Made by a program: the position numbers and the translations under genes. From an uncultured Eubacteriales bacterium (GTDB lineage Bacteria; Bacillota; Clostridia; Christensenellales; Aristaeellaceae), in NCBI GenBank assembly GCA_900315315.1, contig OMYT01000005.1:1-64000 (forward strand): a stretch of 64,000 bases of DNA, given 5' to 3'. Shown here in pieces: positions 50,736 to 59,441 of the stretch (within the stretch, counting starts at the first letter, position 1; the number at the start of each line of letters is the position of its first letter). Below the pieces are notes generated by a model that ran no database searches, was not told where the DNA came from, and saw only the letters and a list, made by a program, of their open reading frames with translations.

Positions 50736-51671
50736 ATGGAAAGACAGAATCGGATGAAGCGTCTCGCCGTATTTCTGCTGACAGCAGCGCTCCTGTGCGC
50801 CTGGATGGCCATGACGGCCGCGGAAGACGCCGATCAGATCTATGTTGAAAACGAATGGAATTATGTTGACGGCTCCATGGACGTCCGCCACGGCATTCCG
50901 GACAATGCCACGGGCGTGCTGGACCGGATCCGCCGGAATGGCGTGCTCCGGGTGGCAACGGAGCCGTATTTCGCTCCGCAGGAATTTATCGACCCCGAGA
51001 AGACAGGGCAGGACCAGTATGCCGGCGCTGATATGAAACTGGCACGCCTGATTGCCGAACGGATGGGCGTGGAACTGGAGATCATCCCGATGGAGTTCAC
51101 GCAGGTGCTGCCGGCACTGGCAGAAGATCAGTGCGACCTGACCATTTCGGCCCTGTCCTACACGCCGGCCCGCGCGACTTCCTACACCCTGTCCAAGGGG
51201 TACTATTTCACGGACAGCGTTGCCAGTTCGGGATTCATCATCCGGGAAGAAGACAAGGAGAAAATCACCTCGCTGGAGGACCTGGCGGACAAGACGCTGA
51301 TCGCCCAGAGCAGTTCGCTGCAGGAAGCACTGGCCGCGGCTCATGTGCGCAGCTATAAGGAGTTCCGCAGGATTTCCACAGTGCAGACGGTATTCGAGAC
51401 GGTACGGCAGGGGAAAGCGGATGCCGGCGTTGTGGATATTGAGACGGCTGAAACCTATATCATGAACAATCCCGGATGCGGGCTGTGCATCGTGGAGAAC
51501 ATGTTCTTCACGCTGGACGAAGCGTATCAGGGAGACAGAATTGCCGCGAAGAAGAACGAAGAGATGCTTCTTTACTTTGTAAACGGTGTGATCGACGAGG
51601 TGCTGGAGGACGGTACCTATCTGAAATGGTACGAGGAAGCCGGGGAGCGGGCGGCAGAACTGGGGCTGTAA
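50736..51671 (+). CDS. Extracellular solute-binding protein, family 3 (amino acid type)
   Basis: The 311-residue protein has an N-terminal hydrophobic segment (residues 8-30, LAVFLLTAALLCAWMAMTAA) without a lipobox, so it is either released or anchored by an uncleaved helix. The rest is an SBP_bac_3 domain: NGVLRVATEPYFAPQEF, LIAERMGVELEIIPMEF, EDQCDLTISALSYTPARA and KADAGVVDIETAETYI. Family members bind amino acids. No permease or ATPase gene lies near; the next gene is the HD-GYP receptor 42 bases away. A sensor-partner role is inferred. Confidence 0.88.
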   Translation: MERQNRMKRLAVFLLTAALLCAWMAMTAAEDADQIYVENEWNYVDGSMDVRHGIPDNATGVLDRIRRNGVLRVATEPYFAPQEFIDPEKTGQDQYAGADMKLARLIAERMGVELEIIPMEFTQVLPALAEDQCDLTISALSYTPARATSYTLSKGYYFTDSVASSGFIIREEDKEKITSLEDLADKTLIAQSSSLQEALAAAHVRSYKEFRRISTVQTVFETVRQGKADAGVVDIETAETYIMNNPGCGLCIVENMFFTLDEAYQGDRIAAKKNEEMLLYFVNGVIDEVLEDGTYLKWYEEAGERAAELGL

Positions 51672-51713
51672 GCAAAGCAGCAAAAGCGTACCGGATCTGA
51701 AGGGGGAACACGT

Positions 51714-54700
51714 GTGAAGAGGATCAAAGGCAGCCTGGCAGGCTATGCCCTGCTGGTGCTGGCATGTCTGGCAGTCAACTGGGGAGGGGATCAGATTGTC
51801 TCCCGGCTGAACTGGCCGGTCTGGCTGGATTCAATCGGTACGGTGGTGTGTGCTTACGTCGCCGGGCCGTTCTGCGGTGCAGTGGTCGGCATTACGACAA
51901 ACCTGCTCGCTCATATCCTGTACGGGATTCCGTGGTTCTATGCAATCGTCAGCGTGATCATCGCGATCATCGTCGGCTTCGCCGCCCGGAAGCGGATGCT
52001 GGACCATCTGCTGGGCACGCTGAGCGTCGGTGTGGTTCTTGCGGCATCCACGTCGCTGGCCGCTTTTGTCCTTAACTCGATCCTCAACAACGGCAGCACG
52101 GGCAGCGCCTGGGGCGACGCGGTGAAAGGTTTCCTGATGGAGCGGGGGCTGAGCGGCTGGCTGAGCCTGTTCATCGGCGAGCTGTATATGGAACTGGCGG
52201 ACAAACTGCTGATTCTGCTGGTGCTGTACATCATTAGGAGATTGATCCTCGGTATCTATTTCAAAGTACATCCCGAAAAGCTGGCGCAGATGCAAGCGGA
52301 ACAGGTAGCGGCAAAGCGCGTGACGGCGGTGCTGCTGGCAGTCGGAATCGGACTGACCGCCTTTGCTGCGACTCCGGCCCGGGCAAAGGGCGAAGGCATG
52401 ACGCCCGAGGTTAACTATAATGACTATGTGCAGACGATCTATTCCAGCCAGAACGGCCTTCCCTGCGGCGAGGCGAACGACATTGCCATGACCGGGGACG
52501 GGATCATGTGGATCGGCACCTATGCGGGCCTGTACCGCTACAACGGACGGGAGTTCCGCTGGATGGACGGGTTTGACTCCGTGCGCAACGTCAACTGCCT
52601 GTATGTGGACGAGGAAGGACGCCTGTGGATCGGCACGAACGACAACGGCCTGTCCATCGTGATCAACGAGCAGGTGGTCAACGTTATCGACCAGAGCCAG
52701 GGCCTTCCGGCGAACTCGGTCAAGTCCATTATCAAAAGCTCGGATGGCTACTACTATATCGGCACGACGGGCAGCATGCAGATCCTGAGGCTGAACAACG
52801 GCCTGAGAAAACTGAATACGATTGCTGAGGCTTCGTACGTGGACCACTCCGCGGCGGACGACAGCGGCAACGTGGCGGCCGTGAACAACAACGGCGTGCT
52901 GTTCCTGATGCAGCAGGGGCAGATCGTTTCCTCCCGGCAGCTGCCGGAGAGTCAGGCGGTCTTCAAGAGCTGTACGTTCACCCCGGACGGATACCTGCTG
53001 GCGGCTACGACGGAGAACGAGATCTACAAATTCGACATCAGCCGGGGCTGGTTCGAACTGCTGAGGGTTTACCAGTGCCCGGAACTCAAGAGCATCAAGA
53101 ACCTGCAGTATATTGAGAACGGCGACCTGTTTGTCTGCGCGGATAACGGCATCGGCCATATCGACAGCGAAGGAACCTTTGAAAAAGTCAACACCAACGA
53201 CTTTAACAACTCCATCGACAACATGCTGATGGACTATCAGGGCAACCTGTGGTTCACCTCCTCCCGGCTGGGCCTGCTGCGTCTGGCCCCATCGGATTTC
53301 CGGGACATCTACAGCACGGCCGGCATGGACAACCGGGTAACCAATACCGTCGTCCAGTGGCAGGGCGTCTATTACATCGGCACGGACAAGGGTATGGACG
53401 CGGTCGACCTGAAGGGAAAAAACCAGGTCAACAACGAGCTGACGGAACGCTTCAGCGGCATCCGGATTCGCTGCATGCTGGTGGACAGTGAAAACCACCT
53501 GTGGATCTGCACCTACGGCAGCGGCCTGGTGGAGATCGACCCGGACGGGACGGAACACGTATACAACAAGGACAACGGCGCCTTCGGCAACCGCGCAAGG
53601 GTCGTCAACCAATTGCGGGACGGGACAATCCTGGCGGCGGGCGATACCGGGCTGAGTTTTATCCGGGACCATCAGATCGAGGATACGATCGTGTATGCTG
53701 AAGGGCGGATCAGCAGCATGGTGCTGACGATCACGGAACTGCCGGACGGCAGGATCCTGGCGGGTACAGACGGAAACGGCATCGCCATCATAGAAAACCG
53801 GGAAGTGACCCGGATGCTGACCCGGCTGAACGGGCTCAGCAGCGAGGTGATTCTGCGGACGGTGCTGGATGCCAAAACCGGCGGTGCCTTTGTGGTTACG
53901 AGCAATGGTTTGTGCTACATGAACACGGACGACACGATCCGGCAGCTGGACAACTTCCCGTATTTCAACAATTACGACGTATGGATCAAGGGGACGGACA
54001 CCCTGTTCGTCCTTTCCAGTGCCGGAATTTATATTGTGGACCGGAACGAACTGCTCAGCGGGCGGGACAATATCAACTATGAATTGCTGGATACCCGGCG
54101 GGGCCTGAACAGCAGCCTGACCGCGAACGCCTGGACATGGTTCAACGACGAGACGGGCGAACTGTACCTTCCGTGCGATACAGGTGTGTTTGTGATCAAC
54201 ACCAACAGCTTCTCCTCCGGGACGACGGTCTACCGTATGAGCGTTCCTACGGTCAGGTTGGACGGTACAACCCAGCGGGTGGACAGAAACACGACGATGA
54301 AGATTCCCCGTGGAGTCAGCCGCGTGGAGCTTTACCCCGAAGTCATCAACTACACGATCCAGGATCCCTATGTAGGATATAAGATGGACGGTTTCGACAG
54401 CGACTGGACGATTGTGCCGCAGGCTTCCCTGAACTCCATCGTCTATACCAATCTGCCGACCGGAGACTATACCTTCCATTTGGCGGTGTTCGACAACAAC
54501 CAGGAGAACATTATCGCTGAGCGGACTTACAGCCTGACGAAGGCGAAAGAGATGTACGACAACAGCTGGTTCATCTTCTATATGCTGCTGGTGCCGGTTT
54601 TCGCCATCGTCTGGGTTGCCTGGCTGCTGATCGTCCGGCATGAGAACAAGATGAAGGCTGAACTGGCCCAGGCGAACAAACTGGTCGAGATGGGCAAGCA

Positions 54701-55406
54701 GACGGTCATCGCCATTGCCCGCACGGTCGATGCCAAGGATCAGCGCACAGCCGACCACAGCAAACGCGTGGCGATTTATTCCGCCCAGATCGCGAAAGAA
54801 TACGGCATGGACGAAAAACAATGCCAGGATATCGAATGGGCCGCGCAGATGCATGACATCGGCAAGATCGGCATTCCGGACGCGATTCTGAACAAACCTG
54901 CCCGCCTGACGGATGAAGAATACGCCGTGATGAAGTCCCACACCACTCGGGGCGCCGAAATCCTGAAGGATTTCACCCTGCTGGACAACGTCATCGAGGG
55001 CGCGGAGTTCCACCACGAGCGGTTTGACGGACGCGGATACCCCAAAGGCCTGTCCGGGGAGGATATCCCGCTGTATGCCCGGATTATCGGTGTAGCGGAC
55101 GCCTTTGACGCGATGACGGCCAACCGGATTTACCGCAAGCAGATGGACTTCAGCTATGTGCTGGGCGAGATGGAGAAAGGCCGCGGGACGCAGTTTGATC
55201 CCCAGTTTGTGGATATCCTGCTGAAACTGATCCGGGACGGTACGATCAACCTGAACCAGATCTATCATGTTTCCAAGGAAGAGAGCGATCAGGCGGAAAC
55301 CGAGGCGGCGGAACGGGCAGCTGATGTCAAAAAGGAAACGGAAAGCACCCTGAGCTCCGGCAGCGTCTCTGGCCGGAAGGATCCGGAGCAAGGAGGAAAA
55401 GCATGA
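51714..55406 (+). CDS. Membrane receptor: ECF-S-like domain, beta-propellers, Y_Y_Y and HD-GYP
   Basis: The 1230-residue protein combines parts that rarely go together. Residues 1-190 are about six helices resembling ECF transporter S components (DSIGTVVCAYVAGPFCGAVV, TTNLLAHILYGIPWF). A further helix ends TPARAKGEG near residue 225. An extracellular region to about 935 holds Reg_prop beta-propeller repeats (MWIGTYAGLYRYNG, LWIGTNDNGLSIV, LWFTSSRLGLLRL) and a Y_Y_Y domain (GYKMDGFDSDWTI). A helix (about 952-975) leads to HD-GYP: HDIGKIGIP near 1047 and HHERFDGRGYP near 1100. It should hydrolyse c-di-GMP in response to outside ligands. The start is GTG 51714 with AGGGGG upstream. The next gene overlaps its stop. 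Confidence 0.93.
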   Translation: MKRIKGSLAGYALLVLACLAVNWGGDQIVSRLNWPVWLDSIGTVVCAYVAGPFCGAVVGITTNLLAHILYGIPWFYAIVSVIIAIIVGFAARKRMLDHLLGTLSVGVVLAASTSLAAFVLNSILNNGSTGSAWGDAVKGFLMERGLSGWLSLFIGELYMELADKLLILLVLYIIRRLILGIYFKVHPEKLAQMQAEQVAAKRVTAVLLAVGIGLTAFAATPARAKGEGMTPEVNYNDYVQTIYSSQNGLPCGEANDIAMTGDGIMWIGTYAGLYRYNGREFRWMDGFDSVRNVNCLYVDEEGRLWIGTNDNGLSIVINEQVVNVIDQSQGLPANSVKSIIKSSDGYYYIGTTGSMQILRLNNGLRKLNTIAEASYVDHSAADDSGNVAAVNNNGVLFLMQQGQIVSSRQLPESQAVFKSCTFTPDGYLLAATTENEIYKFDISRGWFELLRVYQCPELKSIKNLQYIENGDLFVCADNGIGHIDSEGTFEKVNTNDFNNSIDNMLMDYQGNLWFTSSRLGLLRLAPSDFRDIYSTAGMDNRVTNTVVQWQGVYYIGTDKGMDAVDLKGKNQVNNELTERFSGIRIRCMLVDSENHLWICTYGSGLVEIDPDGTEHVYNKDNGAFGNRARVVNQLRDGTILAAGDTGLSFIRDHQIEDTIVYAEGRISSMVLTITELPDGRILAGTDGNGIAIIENREVTRMLTRLNGLSSEVILRTVLDAKTGGAFVVTSNGLCYMNTDDTIRQLDNFPYFNNYDVWIKGTDTLFVLSSAGIYIVDRNELLSGRDNINYELLDTRRGLNSSLTANAWTWFNDETGELYLPCDTGVFVINTNSFSSGTTVYRMSVPTVRLDGTTQRVDRNTTMKIPRGVSRVELYPEVINYTIQDPYVGYKMDGFDSDWTIVPQASLNSIVYTNLPTGDYTFHLAVFDNNQENIIAERTYSLTKAKEMYDNSWFIFYMLLVPVFAIVWVAWLLIVRHENKMKAELAQANKLVEMGKQTVIAIARTVDAKDQRTADHSKRVAIYSAQIAKEYGMDEKQCQDIEWAAQMHDIGKIGIPDAILNKPARLTDEEYAVMKSHTTRGAEILKDFTLLDNVIEGAEFHHERFDGRGYPKGLSGEDIPLYARIIGVADAFDAMTANRIYRKQMDFSYVLGEMEKGRGTQFDPQFVDILLKLIRDGTINLNQIYHVSKEESDQAETEAAERAADVKKETESTLSSGSVSGRKDPEQGGKA

Positions 55407-56599
55407 AAATCAAACGCTTTTTCGTCACTGTGATCGTATGTGCCGTTGTGCTGATCGCGGCAGCGCTGCTGACCGGATTCTGGAATGACAGACCGAACAA
55501 TGGGATTCTGAAGGTCGGCTTTGTGTATTCCGAGGATGAAAGCACACCCTACACGGCCAATTTTGTCATGGCACAGCGGGAACTTCAGACGGAATATGCC
55601 GGGAAAATCGAGGTCATGTTCAAGAGCAACATCCTCGCGCGGGAGTCGGAGCAGCCCATGCGGGACCTGATTCGCAGCGGGTGCCGGATCCTGTTTATCA
55701 ACATGGATACGGATATCCCGATCACCCTGGCCAGGGAGTTCCCGGAAGTTACGTTCTGCCAGGCTTCCATGCCGAACATCAGCATTGAAGGCGCACCGGA
55801 CAACTATCATACTTTCAACGGGGAAATCTATCAGGCCCGCTATGTCAGCGGCGTTGTGGCCGGTATGAAACTGCGGCAGCTGCTGGACAGCGGAGCTGTG
55901 CTCGCGAAGGATGCTTATGTCGGCTATGTGGCTGCGAACTCCACAGCCGAGGTTATTTCCGGCTATACGGCGTTTATTCTGGGTGTCCGCAGCGTGGCAC
56001 CGGAGGCTGTTATGCGGGTCCGGTATACCGGAAGCTGGAGCAACTATAATGAAGAAAAGAAGCAGGCCAAAGAACTGATTGATGAAGGCTGTGTGATCAT
56101 CTCACAGCATGTCAATACGATGGCACCGGCGGTGGCCTGTGAAGAAGCGGCTGCGGCAGGGCGAAGAGTTTATCACGTAGGTTACCATCAGAGCATGATG
56201 GATGTGGCGCCTTCTTCCGCCCTGGTCAGCATCCGGACAAACTGGGCTCCCTATATCATCCAGGCGGTACAGGCCGTGATGGATAACCGGAAGATTGAGG
56301 AAGCCGTTGAGGGAAATGTTCACGGAAATGACATGAGTGCCGGCTTCAGTGCGGGCTGGGTGGAATTGCTGGAAATGAACCGGTTTGTGGTTGCAGAAGG
56401 AACCGCGGAAAAGGTCGAAAAGGCCATCGACGGGCTGAAAAAGGGAAGAGTCAGGGTTTTCTACGGCAATTATATCGGCGTCAACCCCATGAACCCGGCG
56501 GACACGATCGACCTGAATACGGAATATATCGAGAATCAGTATTCCTCCAGACCTTCCTTCAACTATATTCTGAAGGACTGCGTGATTATCGAGAATTGA
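55403..56599 (+). CDS. BMP/PnrA-like nucleoside-binding protein
   Basis: The 398-residue protein has an N-terminal membrane helix (8-28) without a lipobox and then a BMP (basic membrane protein) domain: ILKVGFVYSEDESTPYTANF, CRILFINMDTDIPITLA, YHTFNGEIYQARYVSGVVAG, GCVIISQHVNTMAP and VYHVGYHQSMMDVAPSS. BMP proteins bind nucleosides for an ABC importer, which is absent here. The ATG overlaps the receptor stop (ATGA), so translation is coupled. It is the second binding protein of the operon and probably a receptor partner (inference). Confidence 0.88.
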   Translation: MKIKRFFVTVIVCAVVLIAAALLTGFWNDRPNNGILKVGFVYSEDESTPYTANFVMAQRELQTEYAGKIEVMFKSNILARESEQPMRDLIRSGCRILFINMDTDIPITLAREFPEVTFCQASMPNISIEGAPDNYHTFNGEIYQARYVSGVVAGMKLRQLLDSGAVLAKDAYVGYVAANSTAEVISGYTAFILGVRSVAPEAVMRVRYTGSWSNYNEEKKQAKELIDEGCVIISQHVNTMAPAVACEEAAAAGRRVYHVGYHQSMMDVAPSSALVSIRTNWAPYIIQAVQAVMDNRKIEEAVEGNVHGNDMSAGFSAGWVELLEMNRFVVAEGTAEKVEKAIDGLKKGRVRVFYGNYIGVNPMNPADTIDLNTEYIENQYSSRPSFNYILKDCVIIEN

Positions 56600-56614
56600 T
56601 TTCCGGATTTTTTC

Positions 56615-56647
56615 AGAAGGCGCTCTCCGGCGAGCAGCCTTCTTTTT
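56615..56647 (+). terminator. Terminator of the sensory operon
   Basis: AGAAGGC-GCTC pairs with GAGC-A-GCCTTCT across a short loop, followed by a T run. Confidence 0.8.
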
Positions 56648-56656
56648 GCATGAAGA

Positions 56657-56718
56657 TGTTTCGAAATGAAACAAAAAATAAATAAAATGTTGACATATGA
56701 AACATGTTGTGCTACAAT
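56657..56718 (+). promoter_or_regulatory. Promoter and operator of the XRE-S24 gene
   Basis: TTGACA (56690-56695), 17 bases and TACAAT (56713-56718) form a near-perfect promoter. A dyad TGTTTC-GAAAT-GAAACA (56657-56673) lies upstream, and GAAACATGTT with the palindrome AACATGTT (56701-56708) lies inside the spacer. The repeated GAAACA half-site suggests the S24 protein represses its own gene. Confidence 0.65.
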
Positions 56719-56748
56719 CCGAGTATCACAGGGAAAGGGCGATGAGGA

Positions 56749-57576
56749 ATGAAGCAGGATTTCAGCTCAGTGATCCGCACCCGCAGGAACGCGCTGGGGC
56801 TGAACCAGACCCGCCTGGCAGAGGAGACCGGCGTCAGCCGGAATGCTGTCGCCGGATGGGAAACCGGGCATTCCAGGCCCGATCTCGGTACGGTTCCTTC
56901 CCTTTGCAAAGCGCTGGGGATTTCCATTGAAGCTTTCTTCGGGGAAGAGGCAGACCGAAGCGAAGAGGACCGCCGGCTGCTGAAGTTTTTCGGCATGCTG
57001 GACCAGCGGGACAGGGAAGCGATCCTGTGGCAGATTGAGGCACTGGCTGAAGGGCGGAAAAGGCAGACTGCGGAAGAGAGGCCCCAAGCGAAAAAAACGG
57101 CCGGCAGAATCAGGCAGGCAGATGAGTTTACGGTTCCCCGCTTTGTTACCGTTTATGCCAGCGATCTCGGGGCCGCGGCCGGGTTCGGGGCCGCGCTTGA
57201 TGAGGCACAGGGGGAAGAGATCCACCTTCTGGCTGATGATGAGACGGAGCGGGCGGATGAGGTGATTACCGTTTCCGGACGCAGCATGGAGCCGACCTTC
57301 ATGGATGGAGACCGGGTGCTCGTCGAGCATACGGACCGCTTGCGCCCAGGGGAGATCGGCATCTTCCTGGTGGACAACGAAGGCTATATCAAGGAATACA
57401 GGGCGGACGGGCTGCATTCCCACAATCCGGATTACGGGATGATTCCTCTGAGCGGAGAAGAAACCGTCCGCTGCGTCGGCAGAGTGATCAGTAAACTGAA
57501 GGAAGAACAGGTCCCGAGCGGAGAGCAGCTCGATATGATTGAAGAGGCCGTACGGTCCAAAGAGGGGAGAAAATGA
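56749..57576 (+). CDS. XRE-family regulator with LexA/S24 peptidase domain
   Basis: The 275-residue protein has an HTH_3 domain (residues 8-62: SVIRTRRNALGLNQTRLAEE, TGVSRNAVAGWETG, RPDLGTVPSLCKALGISIEA), a hinge, and an S24 domain. In the latter, the Ala-Gly hinge DLGAAAGFG, the Ser in SGRSMEPTF and the Lys in GYIKEYRADG are the autoproteolysis elements, as in LexA and phage CI. Loss of DNA binding by self-cleavage under RecA or another trigger is inferred. The RBS is modest. It is coupled to a small gene by an ATGA overlap. Confidence 0.88.
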   Translation: MKQDFSSVIRTRRNALGLNQTRLAEETGVSRNAVAGWETGHSRPDLGTVPSLCKALGISIEAFFGEEADRSEEDRRLLKFFGMLDQRDREAILWQIEALAEGRKRQTAEERPQAKKTAGRIRQADEFTVPRFVTVYASDLGAAAGFGAALDEAQGEEIHLLADDETERADEVITVSGRSMEPTFMDGDRVLVEHTDRLRPGEIGIFLVDNEGYIKEYRADGLHSHNPDYGMIPLSGEETVRCVGRVISKLKEEQVPSGEQLDMIEEAVRSKEGRK

Positions 57577-57818
57577 AGATGAAAACAAAAACTGTCAGAA
57601 AAATCAATCAGGCGCTTCAGTTTGTTGCAGCGGGAGAATATGAGAAACCGGAGATCCGCCCGTGGCAGTATGTACAGATGGAATATGAACGGGTGGGGAT
57701 GATGCCCCCGATGACTGCCCCTGCCTTTGACAGCCTGGAGGACGCGCAGATCTGGATGTGCCTTGACGCGGAGTACAATACCCGCCTTCGGGAGCGTACC
57801 TGGCTCAAGGCGGTTTAA
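57573..57818 (+). CDS. Small partner protein of the XRE-S24 regulator
   Basis: The 81-residue protein (MKMKTKTVRKINQALQFVAA, then EYEKPEIRPWQYVQMEYERV) begins in the last codons of the S24 regulator (ATGA overlap at 57573; ATG 57579 is an alternative). It ends RLRERTWLKAV. It has a basic N-terminus and then an aromatic-rich region, no membrane helix and no domain I recognise. The tight coupling implies a role with the repressor, for example as an antirepressor or effector. A terminator follows. Confidence 0.65.
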   Translation: MKMKTKTVRKINQALQFVAAGEYEKPEIRPWQYVQMEYERVGMMPPMTAPAFDSLEDAQIWMCLDAEYNTRLRERTWLKAV

Positions 57819-57843
57819 GCCTGAATATATTCCATTTGCTTCA

Positions 57844-57865
57844 GACCGGCTTCGGTCGGTTTTTT
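57844..57865 (+). terminator. Terminator after the S24 unit
   Basis: GACCG-GCTT-CGGTC forms a short stem followed by GG and a T run. Confidence 0.7.
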
Positions 57866-57867
57866 GA

Positions 57868-57896
57868 TTGACGTACGGATTTGTGCTTGATAAAAT
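57868..57896 (+). promoter_or_regulatory. pyk promoter
   Basis: TTGACG (57868-57873), 17 bases and TAAAAT (57891-57896) lie 41 bases before the pyk start. Confidence 0.65.
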
Positions 57897-57937
57897 GAAA
57901 AAGAAGTTCCATATCCTATCAGCGGAGGATGAAAAAC

Positions 57938-59356
57938 ATGTTAAGAAAAACCAAGATCATCTGTACGATCGGACCGGCCTGCGAAAACGAAGAGACCCTG
58001 ACAGCCATGTGTCAGGCCGGAATGAATGTTGCCCGTCTGAACTTCTCCCACGGGACCTATGAAGAACATCTGAAACGGATTGAGCTGATCCGTTCAGTCC
58101 GGGAGAAACTGAATCTTCCGATTGCGATTATGCTGGACACCAAGGGGCCGGAATACCGGATCAAAACCTTTCAGAACGGGTCAGTGACACTGAAGGACGG
58201 GGATCGCTTTACCCTCACCACAGAGGATATCCAGGGCGATGAAACCCGGGTGGCGGTTACCTACGCGAAACTGACGGAAGAGCTGTCTGCCGGGGATATG
58301 GTGCTGATCAACAACGGGCTGGTAATCCTGAAGGTTGAAGAGATCAGGGGGAATGACGTGATCTGCCGGGTGCAGAACGGCGGTGTTCTGTCTGATCGGA
58401 AGAGCATGAATTTCCCGGGAAAGGTACTGAAACAGGATTTTCTGTCCGAGCAGGATAAGAAGGATCTTCTCTTCGGGATTGAGCATGAAGTGGATTTTGT
58501 GGCAGCATCCTTTGTTTCATGCCGGGCGGATGTCCAGGCGATGCGGGACCTGCTGAATGAGAATGGCGGCAAAGACATCGATATCATCGCAAAGATCGAA
58601 AACCGGAGCGGCGTCGATCAGATTGAGGAGATCTGTGAGGTGGCGGACGGCATTATGGTTGCCAGGGGAGACCTGGGAGTGGAGATTCCGTTTATGGAAG
58701 TGCCGGCGATGCAGAAATACCTGATCAGCAAGTGCCGGATGCTCGGCAAACGCGTGATTACCGCAACGGAGATGCTGGAGAGCATGATCCAGAATCCGCG
58801 GCCGACCCGCGCGGAAATCTCCGATGTGGCCAATGCCGTGTATGACGGATCGTCCGCGATCATGCTCAGCGGTGAGACCGCAGCGGGGAAATTCCCGGTG
58901 CTGGCAGTGCAGACGATGGCGGATACGGCAAAGTTTACGGAGGCCGGAATTGACTATTCGGAAAATTTCCGGACGATGGAATTCAAGATCCGAAGCAATC
59001 TGGACGCGGTTTCCCATGCGACATGCTCCATGGCGGTGGATGTAGACGCGAAGGCCATTGTGGTCAATTCCATTTCCGGCAGAACGGCGCGGATGGTATC
59101 CCGTTTCCGCTGCCCGGTGAGCATCATCGGGACAACGGTCAACGAGCGGGCGTGGCGAAAGCTGAACCTGTCGTGGGGTGTGACGCCGGTGCTGTCGGAG
59201 AATTATACCTCCATAGACGTCATGTTCTGGCAGGATCTGAAGGTGGCACAGCAGCTCTTTGAACTGAAAAAGGGGGACAACGTTGTAATGACCGGCGGCC
59301 AGATCAACGGGGAACCGGGCAACACGAATACGATAAAAGTGGAAACCATTAAATGA
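57938..59356 (+). CDS. pyk: Pyruvate kinase
   Basis: The 472-residue enzyme transfers phosphate from PEP to ADP at the end of glycolysis. Motifs are RKTKIICTIGPA, MNVARLNFSHGTYEEH, AIMLDTKGPEYRI, the catalytic region IIAKIENRSGV and MVARGDLGVEI, and ITATEMLESMI, in which Glu stands where Gln is more usual. It ends with the regulatory C domain and lacks the extra PEP-utiliser domain of some Bacillus enzymes. ATG 57938 has GGAGG 9 bases upstream; the earlier in-frame ATG 57929 directly follows that site and is less likely. Confidence 0.96.
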   Translation: MLRKTKIICTIGPACENEETLTAMCQAGMNVARLNFSHGTYEEHLKRIELIRSVREKLNLPIAIMLDTKGPEYRIKTFQNGSVTLKDGDRFTLTTEDIQGDETRVAVTYAKLTEELSAGDMVLINNGLVILKVEEIRGNDVICRVQNGGVLSDRKSMNFPGKVLKQDFLSEQDKKDLLFGIEHEVDFVAASFVSCRADVQAMRDLLNENGGKDIDIIAKIENRSGVDQIEEICEVADGIMVARGDLGVEIPFMEVPAMQKYLISKCRMLGKRVITATEMLESMIQNPRPTRAEISDVANAVYDGSSAIMLSGETAAGKFPVLAVQTMADTAKFTEAGIDYSENFRTMEFKIRSNLDAVSHATCSMAVDVDAKAIVVNSISGRTARMVSRFRCPVSIIGTTVNERAWRKLNLSWGVTPVLSENYTSIDVMFWQDLKVAQQLFELKKGDNVVMTGGQINGEPGNTNTIKVETIK

Positions 59357-59380
59357 TGAAGATATCAAGGCAGATGAAAC

Positions 59381-59408
59381 GGGGCGCGGCTCATAGGAAC
59401 CGCGCCCC
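59381..59408 (+). terminator. GC-rich hairpin after pyk
   Basis: GGGGCGCGG and CCGCGCCCC are perfect 9-bp arms. The T run is weak, so termination may be partial. Confidence 0.55.
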
Positions 59409-59441
59409 GATCATTTGATCATATACTGCTATCAAAATGCT

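Noticed and set aside
51831..55391. Very long minus-strand open frame (1186 codons) opposite the HD-GYP receptor.
   Set aside because: The composition is typical of an antisense frame, with no motif or ribosome site; the plus strand has a fully conserved receptor.
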